Positions 43,480-53,199 of a stretch of 64,000 nt of DNA are shown in pieces. The translations under genes were made by a program, and so were the position numbers. Source of the stretch: Betaproteobacteria bacterium (GTDB taxonomy: Bacteria; Pseudomonadota; Gammaproteobacteria; Burkholderiales; Usitatibacteraceae). Under the pieces are notes generated by a model. That model was not told the origin of the DNA. It saw nothing but the letters and a program-made list of their open reading frames with translations, and made no database searches. Every line of letters starts with the position of its first letter. Positions within the stretch are counted from its first letter, which is position 1. The stretch lies in NCBI GenBank assembly GCA_016720855.1, contig JADKJU010000001.1, positions 1,558,445 to 1,622,444 of the forward strand, written 5' to 3'.

Positions 43480-45090
43480 CTACTTCTTCAAGGGCTTCGC
43501 CGACATGGCGAGCGTGTACTGGTCCGCTCGGCCTGCGTAGGCGATGTCCGCGCGGTGCGCCCAGATGGTGCTCTCGAAATGCAGCGGAATGAAGGCATGA
43601 AGTTCGAGCAGGCGCGTGCCGGCCTGGCGAAGCAGCTCCGCGCGCTTCTCGTCGTCCATCGTGACGAGCGCCTTGCTGATGAGCTCGTCGAAGGCGGGGT
43701 CGGCCAGGCCGCCGTAGTTCGAGGTGCCGTGCGTCTTATTCTTGTCGAGCGTGGCGGCCCAGTAGCGCATGAAATTCGACGCCTCCGCCGATCCCCAGCC
43801 GCCCATCGCGAAGCTGAACTCCCGCTTGGCGCGGCGCGGGAAGTAGATGGCGCGGGTCATCGCATCCACCTTCGTGCGGACGCCGACCTGTGACAGGTAT
43901 CCGGCCACGGCCTGCGCGATCTGGGCATCGTTGATGTAGCGGTCGTTCGTGGCCGATAGCGTGAGGTCGAATCCGTTGGCGTATCCGGCTTCGGCGAGCA
44001 GCTTCCTCGCCGCGGCCGGGTCGAACCGGATCACCGGGGGGTTCGGGAGCGTGCCGAACATGCCCGTCGGCAGGAACTGGTAGGCGGGCTGCGCGCCGCC
44101 ATCCATGATGCGCTTGGCGATGGCATCGCGGTCGATCGCCATCGACAGGGCCTTGCGCACGCGCACGTCCATCAACGGGTTGCCGCCCTTGTCGTCCTTC
44201 ACGAGAGGGCTGGGGCTGCGGGCCACGTCGAGCTGGAAGAAGATCACGCGCGAGGACGGCGAGATCTCGTAGCCGAAGCGCTTGTCCTCCCGCAGGCGGC
44301 CCAGATCGCGAGCGGCGGGATTCTCGATGAGGTCGTAATCGCCCGCGATGAGCCCGGCGAGGCGCGGCCCGGCGTTGGTGACCGGCACCATCTTCACGGC
44401 CTCCCAGTACGGCTTGTCGCCCCAGTAGCCGTCGTGGCGCACGAGCTCGATGGCCGAGCCGCGCACGTAGCTTTTCAGCTTGTAGGGGCCGGTGCCGATC
44501 GCGACGCTGCCCTCGTTGAACTGGCTCACGCTCGGCCAGGGACCGGTCACGCCGCAGTTCGAGGCGAGCGAGAACGTGATCTTTCCGTGGGCCGTGATCG
44601 ACGAGGTGAGGATGGAGATCCCGGCGAGCAGCCGCGGCAGGAGCGGCTCGGGCTCCGCGGTCGTGACGACGAGCGTGTAGGGATCCGGCGCCTCGATGGT
44701 GCGCATGTTGCGGATCAGGTCCTTGTTGCCGCCCGCGATGTTGGTCTCGTTCTTGGCCACGCGGCAGAAGGTGAAGATCGCGTCGTCGGCCGTGAACGGC
44801 TTGCCGTTGGAGAAGTTGACGCCCTTCCTCAGCGTGAAGGTCCACTTGTTCGCGCCGTCGTTCTTCCACGCGGTGGCGAGGCTGGGAACGAGGCGCTGCG
44901 CCTCGTCCGTATCCACGAGCGCGTCGTAGATATGGGCCGCGAGCGCGTTGTTGGGCGCAAGCACGTGGTAGTGCGGATCGACCGAGGTCGGCTCGGAGGA
45001 CAGCGCGATGCGAAGCGTCTGGGCCGCGGCGGGAGCGACCGCCATGGCAAGGGCGAATAAGGCGGGAAGCGCGCGGGGGAAGGTCGTCAT
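43480..45090 (-). CDS. ABC importer periplasmic substrate-binding protein (SBP family 5)
   Basis: 536 residues. Signal peptide (LPALFALAMAVAPAAA) then the family 5 (DppA/OppA) start TLRIALSSEPTSVDPHYHV. Further landmarks: FTLRKGVNFSNGKPFTADD and VRKALSMAIDRDAIAKRI, which are typical of peptide/nickel/opine binding proteins. It captures ligand in the periplasm and docks to the permease pair. First gene of the importer operon; an upstream promoter would lie in 45091-45245, shared with the divergent cyclase gene. Confidence 0.94.
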   Translation of the reverse strand: MTTFPRALPALFALAMAVAPAAAQTLRIALSSEPTSVDPHYHVLAPNNALAAHIYDALVDTDEAQRLVPSLATAWKNDGANKWTFTLRKGVNFSNGKPFTADDAIFTFCRVAKNETNIAGGNKDLIRNMRTIEAPDPYTLVVTTAEPEPLLPRLLAGISILTSSITAHGKITFSLASNCGVTGPWPSVSQFNEGSVAIGTGPYKLKSYVRGSAIELVRHDGYWGDKPYWEAVKMVPVTNAGPRLAGLIAGDYDLIENPAARDLGRLREDKRFGYEISPSSRVIFFQLDVARSPSPLVKDDKGGNPLMDVRVRKALSMAIDRDAIAKRIMDGGAQPAYQFLPTGMFGTLPNPPVIRFDPAAARKLLAEAGYANGFDLTLSATNDRYINDAQIAQAVAGYLSQVGVRTKVDAMTRAIYFPRRAKREFSFAMGGWGSAEASNFMRYWAATLDKNKTHGTSNYGGLADPAFDELISKALVTMDDEKRAELLRQAGTRLLELHAFIPLHFESTIWAHRADIAYAGRADQYTLAMSAKPLKK

Positions 45091-45245
45091 GTCGGGGGGG
45101 GCTCCTGCAAGGGGGCGTGCGCAGCTTCCAGGCGGAGCCACGATCCCTGAATTCTAGCGCAATGCGGATAACGCCAATTCGTCAGGCCCAGGCGGGGCTG
45201 AATCGGCCGTCATCTCCGCGCATACGCCGGTAGTAAGATGTCCCG

Positions 45246-46574
45246 ATGGTTCCCCAGACTCGATATGCGCGCAGCGGGAAGGTGAACATCGCCTACCAGG
45301 TCACTGGCGAGGGTCCGCTCGACCTGGTCTTCATACCCGGCTGGGTATCCCACGTCGAACTTGCCTGGGAGGATCCCGAGCGGGGAGCCTTCCTGCGCCG
45401 GCTTGCGTCATTCTCGCGCCTGATCATCTTCGACAAACGCGGCACGGGCCTCTCCGACCGCGTCCCGGACGACCAGCTGCCGACCCTCGAGGAAAGGATG
45501 GACGACCTGCGCGCCGTGATGGATGCGGTCGGCTCGCGACGCGCGGCGCTCTTCGGTTACTCGGAAGGCGGCAACATGTCCGTTCTGTTTGCGGCCACCT
45601 ATCCGGAGCGCACGGTAGCGCTCGTCACCTTCAGCTGCTTTGCGAAACGCATCTGGAGCCCCGACTATCCGTGGGCGCCGACACCCGAGGCGCGCGCGAA
45701 GGAATACGAAACGGTCGAGCGCGAATGGGGCAACCTGATGGACCTGGCGCACTACATTCCGAGCAAGATGCATGACGTCGAGTTCGCGCGCCGGCAGGCC
45801 ACCTTCATGCGCCGCTCGGCCAGCCCCAGCGCAGCGGTCGCGCTGCTCAGGATGAACACGCAGATCGACGTGCGCGCGGTGCTGCCTGCGATCAGCGCGC
45901 CGACGCTGGTCATGCATCGCACGGGAGATCTCGACGTGAACATCGAGGAGGGTCGCTGGCTGGCCACGCGCATTCCCGGGGCCCGCTTCGTGGAATTCGC
46001 CGGCGACGATCACATGCCCTGGATCGGCAATTCGGATTCCATCCTCGATGAGGTCCAGGAGTTCCTGACCGGCATGCGGCCCGAGCGCGACGTCGATCGT
46101 GTGCTTGCGACGGTGCTGTTCACCGACATCGTCGGGTCCACGGAGCACCTGGCTCGCGTGGGCGACAAGGCATGGAAGGACATGCTGGCTCGCCAGCGCG
46201 AGATCGTGCGGCGCGCGCTTTCCGCCTTTCGGGGACGTGAAGTCGATACCGCGGGCGACGGCTTCTTCGCCACCTTCGACGGTCCGGCGCGCGGCGTTCG
46301 CTGCGCATTCAGCATCCAGGAGGCGGCTCGGCCCCTGGGGCTCGCGATCCGGGCCGGCTTGCACACGGGCGAAGTCGAACTCGACGGCGAACGCGTGGGC
46401 GGCATGGCGGTCCACATCGGCGCTCGCATCGCCGCCCAGGCGGGCGCCGGGGAAGCGCTGGTCTCCAGTACCGTCAAGGACCTGGTCTCGGGATCCGGGC
46501 TGCGCTTCGAGGACCGCGGCGCGCATGCCTTGAAGGGCGTGCCGGGCGAATGGAGGTTATACGCGGCGAGCTGA
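45246..46574 (+). CDS. Alpha/beta hydrolase fused to class III nucleotide cyclase domain
   Basis: 442 residues in two domains. Residues 1-280 form an alpha/beta hydrolase: DLVFIPGWVSHVELAW, nucleophile elbow GYSEGGNMS and a C-terminal GDDHMPWIG with the likely His. Residues about 285-442 form a class III cyclase: VLFTDIVGSTEHLA and DTAGDGFFATFDGP carry the two metal Asps, and GGMAVHIGARIAAQA is the transition-state segment, with His where Asn is usual and the Arg kept. Domain pair suggests ligand-controlled cAMP/cGMP signalling. It is divergent from the importer operon. Whether the cyclase is active is uncertain. Confidence 0.88.
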   Translation: MVPQTRYARSGKVNIAYQVTGEGPLDLVFIPGWVSHVELAWEDPERGAFLRRLASFSRLIIFDKRGTGLSDRVPDDQLPTLEERMDDLRAVMDAVGSRRAALFGYSEGGNMSVLFAATYPERTVALVTFSCFAKRIWSPDYPWAPTPEARAKEYETVEREWGNLMDLAHYIPSKMHDVEFARRQATFMRRSASPSAAVALLRMNTQIDVRAVLPAISAPTLVMHRTGDLDVNIEEGRWLATRIPGARFVEFAGDDHMPWIGNSDSILDEVQEFLTGMRPERDVDRVLATVLFTDIVGSTEHLARVGDKAWKDMLARQREIVRRALSAFRGREVDTAGDGFFATFDGPARGVRCAFSIQEAARPLGLAIRAGLHTGEVELDGERVGGMAVHIGARIAAQAGAGEALVSSTVKDLVSGSGLRFEDRGAHALKGVPGEWRLYAAS

Positions 46575-46591
46575 CAGGACGAGGACGGAGT

Positions 46592-48700
46592 TCATCTCGA
46601 AGCGGCGGTGACGGGGGACCTCTCGCGAGGCGTGATGCGCACCTTTTTCCGACGTCCGGGCGCGAGTTTCGGCTTCGCCAGCGCCGCGATCGCAAGCTTC
46701 CTCACCTGCCTGATGTCCGCATCGGTGAACGGCCCGTTGACCCCGGAAATCGCCGCGAGCCTCATGCCGTGCTTGATGCCCAGCCGGTAGATCTCGCGCA
46801 CCTTCTCCCACTCGATGTTGCGGCCGACCGTGAAGTTCTCGAACCTGCCTTCCAGCGCGAGCACGATGGTTTCGGCCAGGCACGCGTAGGCCACGTTCTT
46901 CGGCAGCCCGATGTTCTTCATCGAGACGTTTCCCGGCAGGTGGATCTCGCCCGACTCGATCACGAGCACGTCGGGACGCCTGGCGACCTCTTCGGCGGGA
47001 AGGTCGAGGGGTCGCGCCACGTCCGTGATCACGCACCCGGGCTTCACCTTCATGATGTCGAGGATCTTCTTGCCCGCCCCCGACGTCGCGGTCACGATCA
47101 TGTCCATGTCCGCAATGTCCTTGTCGGCCCGCGAGGACAGGAAAAGCTTCGCGTCGGGGGTCTCCTTCAGGATCGAGCCCTTGAGCGAGAGGAGCTTCGC
47201 GGTTTCCGGGGAGACCATGTAAACCTCCTCGGCGACCATCGCGAGGAGTCGCGCGCACACCGAGCCGATGGCCCCGGTCGCGCCCACCACCATCGCCTTG
47301 AACTGCACCTTCTGCCCCCGCGCGCCCCGGGGGACCAGGCCCAGGCGCAGCACGGCGTCGTGCGCGGCCCAGAGCGCACCGGATGCGCTGTAGCTGTTTC
47401 CGGTCGTGATGGGCAGCGGCGCGCGCCTGGCCACCGTGAGCCCCGCATCGCCAACCACTTTCGTGAACGCGCCCAGGCCCATGATCTGCGCGCCCAGGCT
47501 GCGCGCCACGCGGGCCGCATCGAGGAGCCGCCGGTAGGTGAACTCCGGGCTGTGGTTCATGATTTCCCTGGGCGTGCCGCCCACCGAAATCAGCCATCCC
47601 TCGGCTTCCACTCCCGTGGGCGACTTGATGCCGGTCACATGCGAATAGACGAAGGGCGGCGCGTAGGCCATCGCCTTTTCCAGCGTGTCCATGAAGATGG
47701 GTGGGGACACGCGCGAGAGAAGGTCGATGGACTTGATGTTCTTGAAGTACTCCTGCGACAGCGGATGGATCACGAACGCGAAGCGGTTCATCCGCTTGAC
47801 GCCATTGGGATAGATGATGCGCGGCTGCATCGCGAGGCCGGTGATGATCTCCAGGTAGTCGTCCTCGAGGAGGTCCTCGGGCTCCTTGCCGCGCGCGGCG
47901 ATGATCATCGCGTCCAGCAGGCTCGGGCCCAGCACGTGGCCGAAGAGCGCGGGGGCGCCGTCGATCACCAGGTTCACGCCCTTCTTCCGGAACTGCGCGA
48001 TGCGCCGGTCGTTGACGGTGGAGGTGACGATCGTCTTGCCGGCCAGTTCCTCGAGGCCGAAGTCGTCCAGCTCGTGCACGGGCGCCACGATGACCGTCGC
48101 CTCCTGCATGGCCCTGCGCAGCACGAACCGGGTCCACTCCCGGACCACGGTGGACTCCATCAGGCTGGAGGGCACGCGGTCGGCCACGTAATGCGCCCCG
48201 CTCGCGTAGAGCTCCAGGGCATCGATCGAGGTGAGCATCTTGGGCACGCCCAGCTGGAGCAGCGCGTCGGCGAACTCGAGGTTCGGCGTGTACTCGGCCA
48301 TGGCCTGCGCGAGCTTGTAATTGGTGACGCCCGAGAAGAACAGCACCTTGGCGTTGTTGAAATAGTCGCCCAGCTTCCCCTGGACGTGGCGCAGCGCCCA
48401 TTCCTGCAGGATGTCGCCCAGGCGCCCGCCGGTGGTGACGGGCACGCGCGTCACGGCGCCGGTGAGGCGCGCGCTGTCCTTGTCCACGAGGCGCCGCGAG
48501 CCGACCGTGTAGCTTTCCTTGGCCACGCCCAGCCCGATGGCGTCGGCGTGGTTCTCCCAATGCTTCAGGAGCTTTTCGGCCCGGGCCACGCTGTGGTTCG
48601 TGCCGATGCGGCGCACGTCGAGCTGCTTGCCCAGGAACCGGGCGGTGAACGCGAAATCCTGCGCGCCCTCCCCGAGGCTGATGCCGACCACTGTCTTCAT
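46592..48700 (-). CDS. Two-part protein with acyl-ACP-reductase-like C-terminal half
   Basis: 702 residues. The C-terminal ~370 residues resemble cyanobacterial long-chain acyl-ACP reductase (AAR): an Ala/Gly-rich GAFTKVVGDAGLTVARRAPL, TTGNSYSASGALWAA, Rossmann motif VVGATGAIGSVCARLLA, and the ending CLAETIVLALEGRFENFTVG plus REIYRLGIKHG that match AAR by eye. The N-terminal ~330 residues (ISLGEGAQDFAFTARFLGKQ onward) match nothing I know. AAR forms fatty aldehydes; an alcohol dehydrogenase gene is divergent next to it, which would suit fatty alcohol formation, but that link is inference. ATG at 48700 chosen over a GTG 27 bases upstream. Confidence 0.75.
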   Translation of the reverse strand: MKTVVGISLGEGAQDFAFTARFLGKQLDVRRIGTNHSVARAEKLLKHWENHADAIGLGVAKESYTVGSRRLVDKDSARLTGAVTRVPVTTGGRLGDILQEWALRHVQGKLGDYFNNAKVLFFSGVTNYKLAQAMAEYTPNLEFADALLQLGVPKMLTSIDALELYASGAHYVADRVPSSLMESTVVREWTRFVLRRAMQEATVIVAPVHELDDFGLEELAGKTIVTSTVNDRRIAQFRKKGVNLVIDGAPALFGHVLGPSLLDAMIIAARGKEPEDLLEDDYLEIITGLAMQPRIIYPNGVKRMNRFAFVIHPLSQEYFKNIKSIDLLSRVSPPIFMDTLEKAMAYAPPFVYSHVTGIKSPTGVEAEGWLISVGGTPREIMNHSPEFTYRRLLDAARVARSLGAQIMGLGAFTKVVGDAGLTVARRAPLPITTGNSYSASGALWAAHDAVLRLGLVPRGARGQKVQFKAMVVGATGAIGSVCARLLAMVAEEVYMVSPETAKLLSLKGSILKETPDAKLFLSSRADKDIADMDMIVTATSGAGKKILDIMKVKPGCVITDVARPLDLPAEEVARRPDVLVIESGEIHLPGNVSMKNIGLPKNVAYACLAETIVLALEGRFENFTVGRNIEWEKVREIYRLGIKHGMRLAAISGVNGPFTDADIRQVRKLAIAALAKPKLAPGRRKKVRITPRERSPVTAASR

Positions 48701-48861
48701 TCCGTTCCCATCCGCTCGCGGGCCCACTGCCGCCCCTGCAGTTTGACCGGCGAAGAGTGCCGCGACTTTGACCTGCGTCTAGTAACCTGCTCGGGGAAAT
48801 GGTTCCGCAAGCCTGTTTGGTGCAAGCTGGCAGGCTCAAGGACGAGAGGGCGAGCGCGACG

Positions 48862-50108
48862 ATGATCCAGATGCCGAGTGTCGTGGGAAGCGTGGTGCGA
48901 TCCGTGGGACTGTCGACCGCGATGAAGGCGGCCGGCGTGGTGACGGGGCTCCTGCCGATTCCACAGCCGATGCTGCTGGTGGGTCCCGGCTCGAGCCGGC
49001 GACTGGGCCAGGCACTGTGCGGGTTCGGGCACCGGAGAATCCTGATCGTCACGGACCGGATCGTGGCGCAGCTCGGGCTCATGAAGGGCCTCACCCAGGC
49101 CCTGGAGAAGGGCGGGGCCGAGTTCGTCGTGTTCGACGCGGTTACCCCGGATGCGCCCATCCCGATGATCGAGAAGGGCATCGCGTTCTACGACAAGCGC
49201 GGCTGCGACGCGATCGTGGCCTTCGGCGGGGGCTCGCCCATGGACGCGGCGAAGGCCATCGCCTACTCGGCCGCCAACCGGAAGCACCCACGCAAGCTGG
49301 TCGGGTACTTCAAGGGCCTGCACTCGCCGGCGCCGATCTATGCCGTGCCGACGACCGCGGGAACCGGGTCGGAGGTGACCGTGGCCGCGGTGATCTCGGA
49401 CCCGGACACCGAGCAGAAGCTGGTGATCGCCGACACGCGGCTCGTGCCGGCCATGGCGGCGCTCGATCCGTCGCTCATGATCGGGTTGCCGCGCGATGTG
49501 ACGGCGGCCACGGGCATGGACGCGCTCACCCACGCCATCGAGGCCTTCATCGGCCAGTGGGCCACCGACTACACGGACCGGATGGCGCTCGCCGCCGTGG
49601 CGCTCATCTACGGCAACCTGCGCGTCGTGGTCCGCAACGGCAAGGACCTGGAGGCGCGCGAGCGGATGTCGCTGGCCGCCACCTACGCCGGCCTCGCCTT
49701 CACGCGGGCGAACGTGGGCTACGTCCACGCGATCGCGCACCAGCTCGGCGGCAAGTACCACACCCCGCATGGCCTGGCCAACGCGATCCTGCTGCCGCAC
49801 GTGCTGCGCTTCCTGAGCCCTGCGATCACCAGGCGGCTGGCGCTGCTGGCGGTGCGCGCCGGGGTGGGAGCGGAGGGCGAGCGGGCGACGGTGCTGGCGA
49901 AGAAGTTCCTCGAGTCGATCGAGGCGCTGAACCGGGACGTGGGGATTCCGACGCAGCTCGATGCGCTTCGGGAAGCGGATATTCCCGCGTTGGCCAAGGC
50001 GGCGTGCTGGGAGGCGGATACCAGCTATCCGGTTCCGAAGTACATGTCGCAGGATGACTGCGCGGGCATTCTGCGCCAGATCCTGCCAGGGACGCCGCCG
50101 CGCAAGCG

Positions 50109-50112
<4 letters not shown>
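48862..50112 (+). CDS. Iron-containing alcohol dehydrogenase
   Basis: 416 residues (an ATG 63 bases upstream also possible). Group III Fe-ADH: NAD(P)-binding VAFGGGSPMDAAKAIAYSAA, PTTAGTGSEVTVAAVISD, metal ligands in TGMDALTHAIEAF and VGYVHAIAHQLGGKYHTPHG. It reduces aldehydes or oxidises alcohols. Its stop overlaps the mtnA ATG (ATGA) and mtnA overlaps the aldolase gene, so one operon. In a DHAP shunt it would reduce the 2-(methylthio)acetaldehyde or acetaldehyde released by the aldolase; alternatively it serves the divergent acyl-ACP-reductase-like protein. Confidence 0.93.
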
Positions 50113-51211
<1,099 letters not shown>

Positions 51212-51215
<4 letters not shown>

Positions 51216-51850
51216 TCGACGCGGACCTGCGCCTTCGCATCGTCGCCACGGCACGGCGGATGAACGCGCTCGGCATCAACCAGGGCAGCTCCGGAAACGT
51301 GAGCGCGCGCATCGAGGGCGGGTTCCTGGTGACGCCGTCGGGACTGCCCTACGAGGACCTGAAACCCGCCGACATCGTGCACATGGCCATGGACGGGCAC
51401 GCGACGGGGCATCGCGAGCCCTCCAGCGAGTGGCGCTTCCATCGCGACATCTACGCGACGCGGTCCGAGGCCGGAGCCGTGGTGCACACGCACTCCGCGC
51501 ATGCCACGACGCTCGCGTGCCTGGGCCGGTCCATCCCCGCCTTCCACTACGAGGTCGCATTCGCGGGCGGCAAGGACATCCGCTGCGCGCCCTACCGCAC
51601 GTTCGGAACGCAGGAGCTCTCCGACGCGGCACTCGAGGCGCTCGCGGGCCGGCGCGCGTGCCTGCTCGCGCACCATGGCGTCATCGCGTTCGGCGCCGAT
51701 CTCGACGACGCGCTTCGCCTGGCGGACAAGGTCGAGGCGATGGCCCGCCTCTACTGGCAGGCGATCCAGGTCGACGAACCCGCGATCCTCGACGACGCCG
51801 AGATGGCACGCATCGTCGAACGCTTCCGGCACTACGGCCCGCGAAGCTGA
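51212..51850 (+). CDS. Class II aldolase, FucA/Ald2-like
   Basis: 212-residue zinc aldolase. It is closely FucA-like: NQGSSGNVSARIEGGFLVTP, PSGLPYEDL, EPSSEWRFHRDIYATR (catalytic Glu), VVHTHSAHATTLACLG (two zinc His) and CLLAHHGVIAFG (third His), GRSIPAFHYEV and CAPYRTFGTQELSD. GTG overlaps the mtnA stop. Known mtnA-linked FucA-like aldolases (Ald2) cleave 5-methylthioribulose-1-P or 5-deoxyribulose-1-P to DHAP plus an aldehyde. It lacks resemblance to MtnB dehydratase beyond the shared fold, so the DHAP shunt is the better reading. Confidence 0.9.
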
Positions 51851-51863
51851 TAGAATCACAGTC

Positions 51864-51950
51864 ATGAAGACGCGTCGCGCCATCCTCCTGGCAACGCAGC
51901 CCGGTATCAGTCCGGGCCGCGCGACGGCCTTCGTCTCCGCGGCCCGGTAG
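51864..51950 (+). CDS. Possible 28-residue leader peptide with palindrome
   Basis: Short open frame starting MKTRRAILLATQP, ending at TAG, 13 bases after the aldolase gene. TAGAAT, a plausible -10 element, lies close before it. Its second half contains an inverted repeat CCGGGCCGCG / CGCGGCCCGG (51912-51921 and 51938-51947) that could form a strong hairpin ahead of rnk. No clear ribosome site. It may be a leader/attenuator or chance; nothing shows it is translated. Confidence 0.3.
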   Translation: MKTRRAILLATQPGISPGRATAFVSAAR

Positions 51951-52116
51951 CCGCGCCCGAAGGCCCCGCGAACCAGGCGGGTTCCCCTTCCGGCAGCTTC
52001 CGGGCCTACCTCCCCAGAATCGATCCCGAGCCGCGCGCGCGTCGCGCCGGCCCGCTTTCCACGGCATCGGCATCCGGGCGCAGTGCCGCAGGCGCACGCC
52101 CGCACAGGAGAACACC

Positions 52117-52539
52117 ATGATGAACATCACCCCCGTCGTCGTGACCGAACGGGATGCCGCGCGCATCCGCGAGCTGGGCAACCGGCTTCCCGATGGCGGC
52201 CGCAGCCTGCAGGGCCTGCGCGACCTCGTCGAGAAGGTCCACGAGGACGCCGAGATCGTCCCGGGCCCGAAGGTCTCGCCCGACGTGGTCACCATGAACT
52301 CGACCGTTTCCTTCGTCGACGAGCGCACGGGGCTCACCTCCCGCGTCACTCTCGTCTATCCCGCGGAGGTATCGATCGCCGAGCGGCGCATTTCCGTCCT
52401 CTCGCCGGTCGGCCATGCCCTGCTGGGACATACGGTGGGCGCCATCACCGACGTCGAGCTGCCCGATGGCAGCCCGCGGCCCATCCGCGTGCTGGAGATC
52501 CATTACCAGCCCGAGGCCTCGGGCGATTTCGACCGATGA
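52117..52539 (+). CDS. rnk: Regulator of nucleoside diphosphate kinase, Rnk (Gre-like)
   Basis: 140 residues: a short N-terminal helical segment and a C-terminal GreA/GreB-type FKBP-like domain (VVTMNSTVSFVDERTGLTSR, ISVLSPVGHALLGHTVG). Rnk binds RNA polymerase and can compete with Gre factors, and was first linked to NDP kinase levels. GGAG precedes the ATG at 52117; a second ATG follows at once. It is followed after 16 bp by the EF-G domain V protein, most likely in the same transcript. Confidence 0.9.
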   Translation: MMNITPVVVTERDAARIRELGNRLPDGGRSLQGLRDLVEKVHEDAEIVPGPKVSPDVVTMNSTVSFVDERTGLTSRVTLVYPAEVSIAERRISVLSPVGHALLGHTVGAITDVELPDGSPRPIRVLEIHYQPEASGDFDR

Positions 52540-52555
52540 GCGGGAGGAGACTGTC

Positions 52556-53044
52556 ATGCACTTCCAGCTTCCCCTCGAGCGGATGGCGCGCCACCGCAAC
52601 CGTGCCTCCCAGCTCGTGTTCGCCCGCGAGGCCCTGACCAGCCTCGACGAGACCGACGACTCGCGTTTCGAGCCGACGCCGCGCGGCCTCGCGATGTTCG
52701 CCGCGCATGAGGACTCCCTGGAGCGGCCCGTCGCGGTGCTGCTGCAGCGCTACGGCGAAGCGGTGGAGATCCGCCCGCCCCGCGTGCGCTGCCTGCCGGG
52801 CCATCCCCTGCAGGAGCCGGTGATGGCCCTGCGCGTGACGGTGCGGCGCGAGTATTCGCTCTCCGTCCTGCAGGAGCTGCGCCATCGCGACGTCCGGCTC
52901 GAGGAGGAGTGCATTCGCGGGCAGGCCGTCGTCTTGCGCGCCCGGGCGCCGCTGCGCGTCCTCCTGGGCCTGGGCGAGCGCCTCGCGGCGCTCTCCCGCG
53001 GCACCGCGCAGCACGCGATGCGCTTGAGCCACTACGCGCCGTAG
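52556..53044 (+). CDS. Stand-alone EF-G C-terminal (domain V)-like protein
   Basis: 162 residues from ATG with GGGAGGAG upstream. The C-terminal ~80 residues align by eye to elongation factor G domain V: LQEPVMALRVTVRREYSLSV, LQELRHRDVRLEEECIRGQA and SRGTAQHAMRLSHYAP, as in EF-G's LEP.M...V and GR..YSM.F.HY. The first ~80 residues are unlike EF-G. No GTPase domain exists, so it cannot act as a translocase. It might bind the ribosome or just reuse the fold. Downstream of rnk. Function unknown. Confidence 0.75.
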   Translation: MHFQLPLERMARHRNRASQLVFAREALTSLDETDDSRFEPTPRGLAMFAAHEDSLERPVAVLLQRYGEAVEIRPPRVRCLPGHPLQEPVMALRVTVRREYSLSVLQELRHRDVRLEEECIRGQAVVLRARAPLRVLLGLGERLAALSRGTAQHAMRLSHYAP

Positions 53045-53199
53045 TGCCCGGCGGGGCCGCTTCGCGCAGCGGCCCCGCCGGATCGCGATTCCCGCTCCGG
53101 TAACAGGATTCGTGAGCCGCGATGGGGGACGTGGGGAGAAGGGGCTGTGCAATAATTACCTACTCATTCCAAGCCGGCGCACTCTCGGAGGTAGTTCCC

